DNA of 43,670 nt from Fragilaria crotonensis (Eukaryota; Bacillariophyta; Fragilariophyceae; Fragilariales; Fragilariaceae), in NCBI GenBank assembly GCA_022925895.1, contig JAKSYS010000531.1, positions 1 through 43,670 of the forward strand. The letters are read 5' to 3'. The notes beneath the pieces are model-generated. The model searched no databases. It had not been told where the DNA came from and saw only the letters and a list, made by a program, of their open reading frames with translations. The translations under genes and the position numbers were made by a program. Position 1 is the first letter of the stretch. Each line of letters opens with the position of its first letter. Shown in pieces: positions 32,601 to 41,010 of the stretch.

Positions 32601-33540
32601 TTAGCAGCACCCTCCACTCTTCTGCGGTTGCATGTGTTCCGGTTCTGGTGGATTGTGCAGACTGATGGCCTGTCCGCGCCCGGCCTGGAAACCATCACCA
32701 GTTCCCCCTGAATGGCCTTCGGTCGCCCGGTTGACATTCTTAAGTTGCTTTTTCGTCTGCGTCTTGTAGATTTCCTGCAGAATTCGTTGAAAGGCAGTGT
32801 CAACACCAGTGGCATCCAGGGCAGAAGTTTCAATGAAGGCTAGTCCATTCTTTCTTGCAAAAGACCGCCCGTCTCTTACGAATACTGTGCGCTGATCATT
32901 AAGATCTGTCTTGTTCCCAACCAACATGATCAAACAGTCCTTTTCAGCATTTTCTTCAACCTCCTTGAGCCACATCGGAACATGATTAAAGGAGTTTCTA
33001 TCGGTAACGTCGTACACCAACAATGCACCTACAGCACCGCGGTAATAGGACGATGCGATACTGCGATAGCGTTCCTGCCCGGCAGTGTCCCAGATCTGTG
33101 CTTTCACCAGCTTGTTGTCTTCAATCTGCACCGTTTTGGTGGCAAACTCCACTCCAATGGTGGACTTTGAGTCTTTATTGAACTCGTTTTTAGTAAAGCG
33201 AAAGACCAAGTTTGACTTTCCAACACCCGAATCTCCAAGAAGAACAATTTTAAAGATGAACTGAAGGTGAGGGAGGGAGAAATGATGTGAGGGGTTTCGT
33301 CAACGCGTTAATCAAATATCATGCTGCCGTTGGGGTACATTTCGTCAAACAGAGCTCGTCAGTTGCTATTAAAATAGGCGCACATAAGACATCCAGTGAA
33401 CCTCCCATAGCTCGTACAATAGTTATTCCTGGTTGGGGCTTGGAAGTCAACTGGGCAAGAAATTGCGGAGCGTTCGCTCACTGCCAGTCTGCCGGAAACC
33501 TTCAATGGGAAACACTCACATCGTAGCTTTCGTTGTCCAT
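32601..33540 (-). CDS. RAB11: Rab11-family small GTPase
   Basis: Membrane-traffic GTPase of recycling endosomes and the trans-Golgi network. Exon 1 is tiny (33540-33520, MDNESYD); a 259-base intron (donor GTGAGT, acceptor TTCAG) follows; exon 2 is 33260-32601, phase 0. Product about 226 residues, normal for Rab11. Motifs: P-loop GDSGVGKS (16-23), switch [23 protein letters not shown], base-specific GNKTDLND and ETSALD. The Rab11-typical [13 protein letters not shown] and [13 protein letters not shown] are exact in pattern. It ends in GGCC for double geranylgeranylation. The short first exon had to be recovered from the splice signals; without it the frame would lack the P-loop start. Head-to-head with the TcdA-like gene. 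Confidence 0.96.
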
Positions 33541-34016
33541 GATAACTGAAAGTAGACAAGGCCGCTGCAATCTATTCAATAATGAAGTGGTGGTCGACGG
33601 GAAGTTTCTTATTTCGTCTGTGTGGGAAAAATGCACATAAAATACGTGCTATGCAATCCAGCAGATTTTCTGGGAGCCGGTCACATGACTAATGACTCGA
33701 TCAGCACAACACCTAGTGCAGTAATGGTATAGTACCCAGTAGGCGTGAACGATATAGTAGAAGTACACATCGCACACAAGAGGATACACCCCATGCTCTG
33801 CCCATGCTCAACATACAGCAGTTGCCAGTTGCCAGCTGACACTCGTAGGCACTGGTGGAGTACGGCGTACTTGTACTAGTAGCACGTATGTATATTTTGT
33901 CTTCAGTTACTTAATGACTTGAGTCTTTCCTTTCTTGCACACAGCAAAAGAGGAACTCCCTCCGACCTCCGACCACCACACACCATACAAACCGACGGAC
34001 AATTGACAACAACAAG
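33541..34016. promoter_or_regulatory. Divergent promoter region Rab11 / TcdA-like
   Basis: A 476-base spacer between two divergently transcribed genes, with GTACTTGTA at 33868-33876 (reverse of TACAAGTAC) and further GTAC sites around 33720-33780. Confidence 0.45.
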
Positions 34017-35056
34017 ATGAGTGCACATGCCAACGCAGTGTTGTTACGGTCGACCTTGACAAGTTTTATCAGCAGAGCAACGGCATCGCGCTGGTCCTGT
34101 CAATATGGAATCGAAAGAAACAGTCTGATAGGTCCAGCGAAAGTGAAAAAGGCCGCCACAATACAAATAGCAGCATACCCGAGGAACTCCGTGACGAGCA
34201 ATTGTCGCGACACACGCTGTACTTCGGCGATGACGGCATGGAACGACTTCGAGGTGCAAAGATTGTCGTTGTTGGTCTCGGTGGAGTGGGCTCTCATGCG
34301 GCCCATATGCTGGCGCGATCTGGGGTTGGTCACCTGCGAATGATTGACTTTGATCAAGTCTCACTGTCGTCATTAAACCGTCATGCTTGTGCAACTCTTG
34401 CCGATGTAGGAACCCCCAAGGCAAGCTGCATGAAGCGATTCTGCGAGCGTCTATGTCCTGATCCAGAATACTTGGTACTTGAAGACATCGTGCAAATGTA
34501 TACCGCAGAAACTGGACCCCAGCTGCTCGATGGTCACGATTGGGATTTGGTAATTGATGCCATTGACGACATTCCCACCAAGGCGGCCTTGCTGGCACAA
34601 TGCATGAAGCTCAATGTACGAGTCATTTCCTGCATGGGTGCGGGTGGGAAGTCTGATGTCACTCGTCTCCACATTTCGGACCTTCGGACTGCCAGTCGCG
34701 ACCCTCTGGCCAGCAAACTTCGCCAATCCATCAAACGTCTGCTACACGGAGACACGTCATACATGGATGATATGGAGAAGCTGACGGTGGTGTATAGTTC
34801 GGAAAAGACCGTTGTCAAGCTAGCGGATTTTACGGATGAGCAAAAGGAGCAAGGCGTTCATCAATTTGGTGCTGTCGACGGCATGAGAATCCGTATCATA
34901 CCTGTGTTGGGCACCATGCCTGCAGTGATGGGACAGACTCTTGCCGCCACGGCACTTTGTGAGCTAGAAATAAGCCTTTCGCCCCTGTCACTGGAGAACG
35001 AGTTGGTCGCAATGTTCGGAACCGTATTTTTCAACACGCGAAGCGGCGCGAGCTGA
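34017..35056 (+). CDS. tRNA threonylcarbamoyladenosine dehydratase (TcdA/Tcd1-like, ThiF family)
   Basis: An E1-like enzyme that uses ATP to cyclise t6A37 to ct6A in tRNAs; in yeast the homologues sit at the mitochondrial outer membrane. The conserved part is in one frame to 35056: EELRDEQLSRHTLYFGDDGM, nucleotide loop VVVGLGGVGSHAAHMLARSG, DFDQVSLSSLNRHACAT, DVGTPKASCMKRF, DLVIDAIDDIPTKAALLAQC, CMGAGGKSDVTRL and a C-terminal IIPVLGTMPAVMGQTLAATA. This frame has no ATG after its last upstream stop (34004). The only good start, ATG 34017, gives an Arg/Ser/Thr-rich, acid-free, mitochondrial-like leader in a second frame. One extra A near 34115 would join them; an unseen short exon is the alternative. 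The 3' end is also uncertain (see the next ORF). Confidence 0.85.
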
Positions 35057-35116
35057 AGATAAGAATCAGTAGAAGGTGTCGTCCCAGCAACCGAGCATGG
35101 CGACGATGAGAATGAC

Positions 35117-35407
35117 ATGGAAGGCCGAATTGTCAATGGAATTTGGGTCAGGCCTATTCAGATAGACGGAGACGACGTTGAATATCTCCTCGAGGTCTGG
35201 AGAAACCGATGCGGTGTCACCGGAGATAAGCTTGGGACTGTTTTGGAGCTTGTTCGATGGGATCTGACAAAGCCTTCGAGATGCGACAACTTGGTCCTGA
35301 TGGGATGCAGAGCACTGAAAAAGTTTGATGTCGACAATCAAGAAAGCGTGCCTGAGAATGTCCGCCAGAAGATTGAACAGCGACTTCGATCGTGTCGCAT
35401 CGATTGA
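35117..35407 (+). CDS. Small conserved-looking ORF downstream of the TcdA-like gene
   Basis: A 96-residue ORF, EGRIVNGIWVRPIQIDGDDV through RSCRID, in the same frame as the TcdA-like gene and separated by only 60 bases with two stops. Features include a Trp-Arg-x-Arg-Cys segment (EVWRNRCGVTGDKLG) and LVRWDLTKPSRCDNLVLMG, which look like a compact folded domain with an HNH-like feel but without the catalytic His pair. I do not recognise a named family. It could be a separate gene or a C-terminal domain of the dehydratase cut off by sequence error. An overlapping minus-strand frame (35066-35545) is less protein-like. Confidence 0.5.
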   Translation: MEGRIVNGIWVRPIQIDGDDVEYLLEVWRNRCGVTGDKLGTVLELVRWDLTKPSRCDNLVLMGCRALKKFDVDNQESVPENVRQKIEQRLRSCRID

Positions 35408-35553
35408 ATTACTTGAATATCTACAGCTACGTTTGTACAAAGAACTCTTATAGAATAATCCCTGCGCGCCACTGTAGTTCTTTTCTCCTCCAACGATGTA
35501 ACGGTTGCAAAATGTGCCATACGTGCAGGCAGCTGAGCCCATCATCTTACAAC

Positions 35554-36009
35554 CTACGCACGCGGCGGACCTTCAGTCGTTGCAATTTGCTTAAGCTTTT
35601 CATTTGCCATGTAGGCCTTAACTATTGGCTGGATCGTCGCATCAACGTCTGCAACTGTCACGGGAAGAGCAGGGCGCTGCTCAGTGAAACCAAGGATTCT
35701 TTCCATGTACAAAACGCTCTCAATGTCGTCTTCTATTTGTTGTTGTCGTTGCATATATTTGTTGAGCTGTTCCTCCATCCGTTCATCTAGTTCCTTTTGA
35801 ATAGCATCATCGATTTCTTGTTCCAGTTGACGCTGAATCTCATCATCAGCCTCACGGAAATATCGGTTCTGTTCTTGCTCCCATTCGTAGTCAAGCTCTC
35901 GCACCAGTTCGTCTTGTTCCGCTGGTGCATCACATTCGACATCACTCTCTGGCCAATCGTCTATGTCTGTGCCGTCATCGACAACTGCTTCGGGCAACTC
36001 AAAAACCAT
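35554..36009 (-). CDS. Acidic coiled-coil hypothetical protein
   Basis: About 151 residues from ATG 36009. The N-terminal 40 residues are Asp/Glu-rich (DDGTDIDDWPESDVECDAPA). A long charged helix with heptad character follows (about 45-110, for example EIQRQLEQEIDDAIQKELDE), then a hydrophobic segment YMERILGFTEQRPALPVTVA. No family recognised. The frame is open to 36042 without another ATG. A CGTCAG just upstream of the ATG could be a splice acceptor, so an upstream exon is possible. Composition suggests a scaffold or complex subunit, but this is only inference. Confidence 0.65.
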   Translation of the reverse strand: MVFELPEAVVDDGTDIDDWPESDVECDAPAEQDELVRELDYEWEQEQNRYFREADDEIQRQLEQEIDDAIQKELDERMEEQLNKYMQRQQQIEDDIESVLYMERILGFTEQRPALPVTVADVDATIQPIVKAYMANEKLKQIATTEGPPRA

Positions 36010-36585
36010 CGTATCCTGACGAGGACGGCGATTGACAACCAACTACAGTGTTCTCCGGAGTATCCTGGAACCTGAAACCAGACGATGTTGGATGCTACCA
36101 GGGACTGCAGTCCTTGACGACACGGCAGTGGTAAGTTGCTTTTACTTCTTCTTCTATGGGATGTTTCCCTTGGTGGTGAAGGACTGGTACTGTACATTTC
36201 ATAGATATATTCCATACTGGAGTACTGGCGATGTACAAGTACCTTGTATGAGATACAGTACCTGGTACTGGAGTACACGTGCATGACTTGCATGAGGTAC
36301 TACCAGTACCTGGTAACCGCCAATACCTCGCACAGTACGCCATCTAAATAACAGATCACACACCCGTTGCAACAACGCCAGCCACAAGCCTCTCGCAACG
36401 CCCGTCGCGCCACCTCCCAAATACCACTAGTAAGGATGTCACATGTCATGAGTCATGAGTCATGAGTCATGAACCAGGAGTCATGACTCACTCATGACAG
36501 CATCAGTAAAAGCGAAAAAAACTACCGCCATCGGATTGAAATCACGTCATCGTGCACATCAACAAGTATATACTCGAAACTCATC
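36010..36585. promoter_or_regulatory. Divergent intergenic region with GTAC palindromes and bZIP-like sites
   Basis: Holds TACAAGTAC at 36234-36242, many GTAC palindromes between 36185 and 36310, and the TGAGTCA cluster listed separately. It must contain promoters for the acidic coiled-coil gene (-) and the plastid-lumen gene (+). Confidence 0.5.
36449..36490. promoter_or_regulatory. Cluster of four TGAGTCA/TGACTCA (AP-1/GCN4-like bZIP) sites
   Basis: Three head-to-tail TGAGTCA copies at 36449-36469, each directly abutting the next, and an inverted TGACTCA at 36484-36490. They lie about 100-140 bases upstream of the lumen-protein ATG. TGAGTCA is the established recognition site for AP-1/GCN4-class bZIP factors. 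Diatoms have many bZIPs, so a regulatory role is a reasonable inference, but the trans-factor is unknown. Confidence 0.55.
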
Positions 36586-37138
36586 ATGAAGTTAACGTTG
36601 TTGCTTCTCTCTTGCCTGACGGTGGTCCAAGGATTTTCGGTAGTCTCCCCTTCTTCCCGTCGACAGCTTCTGGATGCAGCAGCGGCATCGCTTGCCGGAT
36701 CCGTCCTACTTCCACACGCAGCTCACGCTGACGTTACAAACAAGGTCGCCTCATCCACCGCCATTCGAGGCGTCAAGCGTGCCCAGAAGCTGATTGATGC
36801 ACTAGAACTTTATGTCGTGAATGATCAGTACCTGGAGTTAATGGCAGCGATCCGAGAGCCTCCATTTCCGAGATTCGCAAGGCATGCACCACGCTGGTCC
36901 GTGGGGAGAAGATGGCATGGATGCCGAAAAACTGGCTTCTTCGTACCAAAGCTTTATTTCATCGTTCGAAAAGTTGTACACTACGGCTGGATTCGGTGTC
37001 AGGGGCAGAAAGCTGAAAGATGGCGAGCTATTGGGAGTCTACAAGGACAGTGTCACGGCATTGGCAAGTTTTGTGGCTGTTGCGGAAGACTCCTTGACCA
37101 TACCGTTGCAGTATAGCGATGAGGCAACAATGCCTTGA
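36586..37138 (+). CDS. Thylakoid-lumen protein, PsbQ/Psb31-like candidate (two frame breaks)
   Basis: About 184 residues once two breaks are allowed for. The N-terminus is a signal peptide MKLTLLLLSCLTVVQG followed by Phe (diatom plastid FxP-like junction). A second targeting region follows with twin Arg and a hydrophobic stretch (SRRQLLDAAAASLAG), ending AHA before DVTNK. This bipartite-plus-Tat layout predicts the thylakoid lumen of a secondary plastid. The mature part is all-helical (AIRGVKRAQKLIDALELYVV, SEIRKACTTLVRG, DAEKLASSYQSFISSFEKLY, TALASFVAVAEDSL), fitting a four-helix PSII extrinsic protein such as PsbQ or Psb31, but I cannot prove which. One extra C at 36862-36863 and one extra G in G4 at 36903-36906 restore the frame. 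Confidence 0.7.
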
Positions 37139-37469
37139 GTATTATCAGTCTTATGATGTTACCTGCTACTGATGGATGGATGACCTTCTCCGATAGACAC
37201 TACCTTGTCAACAAGTTGAACGTCGTTGATGAGTCTACCTGACTCGAATAAAGCATCCACGTCGAAAATAGCTAGCATAGCATATGTAGATATCGGAAAT
37301 AGTAGCCAATAGCCAACACTAAGTGACTAATGGCAGAAGCGAGGTTTGACTGCAGCAAGCATGAATTGAGCTTCGGAATTATATCGACAGTGGAAGGTCA
37401 AGAAGTTGGTTTAGGTAGATCTCAATAGCGCCACAAGACCATTTTCCTGTCAGCAAGCAAACGGCTCAA
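37139..37469. other. Convergent spacer
   Basis: 3' flanks of the lumen-protein gene and XPF. No gene recognised. Confidence 0.4.
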
Positions 37470-40400
37470 TTACGTCGCTCCCATCTTTTGGCGAAAGAAC
37501 GTGAAGAGCTTTTGCCCGGTAACAGGTCCAGCGATGCGTTTCAGTTCGTCGCGTGGCAAGTCTACTAATTCTGCAATCGAATCACACCCTTGCATGATCT
37601 TCCTTGCGTTGTGGACGTTGACTCCCGGTAACCGCAACAGCATGTCACGTGCAACTTCATTGATTTCGTCGTCGTCTTCGTCCGCTTCCTTCAGGAAAGC
37701 TTCAACTGATTCGTTTCTGCCCATTTCCACAGCCTTGTCAACATCTACCTCATCGTGGTTCTGCTTCAAATCCTTGAAGATCCGCAGAGTCTCGTGGGGA
37801 CTCCGCGACCAGAGGAGCCGTAATTGAGGAAAGTGCGACGTCAGTAGAACCATCTTTGAGCAAACCGAGTCTGTTCGAATTTCGATTCCCATTTCGTTAA
37901 CGTTCTGTAAGCAAAACGACTTGCTGGGGTCAAATTCGATTAGAAGGCAAGGGCACTTGTAACATTTGGACATGCTCTCGGCTTGTGTGAAGAGCCGACC
38001 GGATGCAAAGCTCCCAAAAAGATCAGAGATTGATTTCCTTTCGACACAATGCACATTGCTGAGGACGAAATCGCCGACGGTCAGAGTCACTGGGGCAAGG
38101 CGCATGCCTCCTTGGTGCAATATGGAGGGTAGAGCCGAACGAAATTCTCGCACATCAACAGCAATGTCTCGTTTCTCAGTGTCAGCCTTGGCCTTCCCTC
38201 TTCCAGTGCGAGTGTCAACAGACAACGGCAATGAACCGCCGGCATACGTTCCTGCCACACACCCACTCTCCATAGCCTGCTGCATCTCTTGAGTAGTTCC
38301 GGACAATGTGTTAAGGTGGGTGCCATTATCTTTTGTGGTGAATCAGCCGTTCAAAGGCGTTCTGCTCTCGTTCAAGTGCCTTTCAGATTTCTTTTCTTCT
38401 GCACTGGCTTCGAACAGCATGAAATATACCCGAATACGTTCCTGATCATCAGGTTGCAAACTGGAGTGGATTTCAACTGCTCGAACGAAAGAGACATCCG
38501 CGTCATAGAGGACGACATAACGAGGTTGAGATCTTGAAGCAATAAACTTGCTTGATCTCCATCAATCGATGAATAACTTCTGATGAACAGTCGCATTTCG
38601 TTTGCCATGTGAACGTCGAACCACTTGGATTCATCGTTGTCATCGTTGTCCTCCTCGTTCCTTTCTAATAAGCGCGGCAACGTGGAACCTAAATCGTGGT
38701 CTGTGACCTCCAACGCTTCATCGAGTACAGCCCTGCGTTCTAGGTCTTCGGTCTGTCTCGTAGCTATGCCTCGACTCTTTTCAGCAGCAACCTTGCGATG
38801 CTTGCGCATGTAGTCAGGGACTTGGTTTAAGTTCTTGCGTTTCGATCCTGTCAAGGCCCTCGATGAGTTTCGACCATAGAGAGCTTGTCGAGCACGTTGT
38901 TCATCTTCGAGTAGCAGTCGACTTTCTTCAGTGATGGCAGAGGAGCCACCGGCGTTTTTGGTAATTGATCTGGACCGATCGTTGTGACCTTCTAGATATC
39001 GTAGCCAGCGACCTGTCATAGTCTTTTCTTTGCCATCCACAAGATAGCTGCGTATCACTTCCACTGATGTCTCATCTTTGACCATGATGAGGACATTTAC
39101 AGGAGCCGTTGTATTTGGAGATTTCGCGGTTTCGTCATGAATTTCCTTGACAATCTGTCGCAAAAGCCGCCATTTGGGATTCTCTTCCAAGATAGGTTCA
39201 AGTTTGGCAACGAGGTCAGGCACATTCTGTGTCGGCTTTGGCCTTACAACATTGTACAAGCGCTCTTTGGCTTTTCGAAAAAGCATATCGGCAGCAGGAG
39301 TAAACAACCACATGCTTGGCTGCCGCGATGCAGCGGAAATCGTCTTGATAGAGTTAATCAGTTTCCAAAGGCAATGCAATCATAATGAATCAGAGACAGA
39401 AAAAGAGTTCGGAGTGTGCGGAGGTCTTGAACTAGTTGCTTTGTCTGAGGTTTGAGACGGTGCCAGTCACCTTCCAACTGCCGTGAAATAGCCCGATCAA
39501 AATCTTGGGTGACACAGTTCTCAACAGACAGCTCGTCGTCCTTCCACTCCAGCAAGGTTGTTGACGCCTTAAGCTCTCGAATACATGTTTGCACTGCAGC
39601 AGCTATTGCATTTTGGATCTCCTTCATCTTTGGCGTCAATTGTTGATGGAGTTCATCCACATGAGGGGGGCTCGTCGCTCAAGTTCATCAGCGATGGTTG
39701 AGTGAAATCGTGGGTACAAATATAGTCGCCGCACATACAGAGCCTTCATCACCTTGTCAATCTTGGCAAAACCCGAAAGAAGCACCTCAGGTGATTCCGA
39801 AAAAGCTTTGATGAATCCCTTACCAGTTCCATCCTTCGAGGCGAATTGCTTTTGCGTCTGAAAGATTCTAAGAATGAATGCCTCGGTGGATTGTTCTGTC
39901 ACATTCTCGGCATGCGCAACCAGCATTCCCTCAATGTCGCTGGGGTTGGCGATGCTAGTCAAAAGGTCTACAATAAGAATACGCGTCGTTATACAAAAAA
40001 TTCCACCTTGCTGGTAAAGAACTGAGAGAAATCAGTGAGTTCTCGCCAGGGGGAAATATAAGTAAACCTGATTACAAAAGCCTCGAAGAAACCTACCGGC
40101 TCGATCTTTTCCCTGTCCACTCTCGTTCGTCACCATCGTCGGAAGAAGATGTGGAGGTGTTCCCCATGTTTCCAGTATCGATACCAGCGCGTTGCGTTCA
40201 TTGTCCTTGAGACCCAAAACAAAGACAAGCGGAGGCTTCTTTGCGTTGGAATCTGCACTATATCCTTCTTCAACGTCACCGTAGAAACGGACAAAGGCAG
40301 CTAACAGAGGCAACAGCCCCAATCCCTTACCCAAAACCAAGAGGCCGTCTTCTTCATAGATTTCTCCGAAGGCTTCCGCCAAGTACGCGGGCAGGAGGCC

Positions 40401-40475
40401 GGTTGGAACCAGTGGATGTTGAGTGCTGGACTCGTCATCGTCGTTCCTTGTATCATTTCTATTCGAAGTCGACAT
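37470..40475 (-). CDS. ERCC4: XPF/ERCC4 DNA repair endonuclease (several frame breaks)
   Basis: The catalytic subunit of the XPF-ERCC1 structure-specific nuclease (nucleotide excision and cross-link repair; Rad1 in yeast). About 970 residues. Exon 1 is 40475-40097; a 90-base phase-1 intron (donor GTAGGT, acceptor GCAAG) is followed by one long exon. Order: N-terminal helicase-like part (EIYEEDGLLVLGKGLGLLPL, TTRILIVDLL, GFIKAFSESPEVLLSGFAKI, KALYVRRLYLYPRFH), YDCIAF, NPKWRLLRQIVKEI, and RYVVLYDADVSFVRAVEIH. The nuclease domain VDVREFRSALPSILHQGGMR has metal/catalytic motif GDF...VERKSISD. The C-terminal helix-hairpin-helix is DMLLRLPGVNVHNARKIM. Breaks near 39665-39670, 39367-39369, 38521, 38375 and 38331-38334 each need one base, mostly in runs, so I judge the real gene intact. 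Confidence 0.92.
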
Positions 40476-41010
40476 TTGCAAAACACGGATTAGGGTCGGA
40501 AACAATCAGGAGCTAATGTGTCTTTCTCTGGCTCCATGACGGCTGCTGGCAACCCGCATGAGGAAACGGGGGGCAATGGTCTCGTCTGCTACGATCCATC
40601 TGATACTGTAGTATTCTTCTCGGAATGCGTTTTGTTGTGTTCGTCGATGTGTGTGCTGGTCCAAGTGTGTTGGTAATTTTATCTACGCAGACAAACAAAC
40701 AAACAACAGTAGACAATTCGTCCTCCATACCTGGTACAAGTAGTTGTACCACAACTTCGGTATGATTACCACCTGGTACTACCGGTAGGTACTCGCATGC
40801 TGACATATCCTACCGGTATAGTATACAGATGGGCAAACAGAAAACTTCTACCGGTAGTTTGACGGTTTACCACGCATCACAATCTGTAAGCACTGGCTTG
40901 TAGTATTTGCGCTACGCCGATCAATTCTTAAACTACAATAGCTGTTGTTGTAGAGTCAGGAAATCAAACACTTCTCGTAGAAGAATGTGGAGCGAAGCAA
41001 GAGGGTTGAT
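40476..41010. other. Intergenic region with ACCGGTAG and GGTACAAGTAG palindromes
   Basis: The presumed XPF promoter side. It contains CTACCGGTAG-type palindromes near 40780-40860 and GGTACAAGTAGTTGTACC at about 40732-40750. No gene supported. Confidence 0.4.

Noticed and set aside
35066-35545. 159-codon minus-strand ORF
   Set aside because: It lies antisense to the more protein-like 35117-35407 ORF, has no motif, and looks like a shadow frame.
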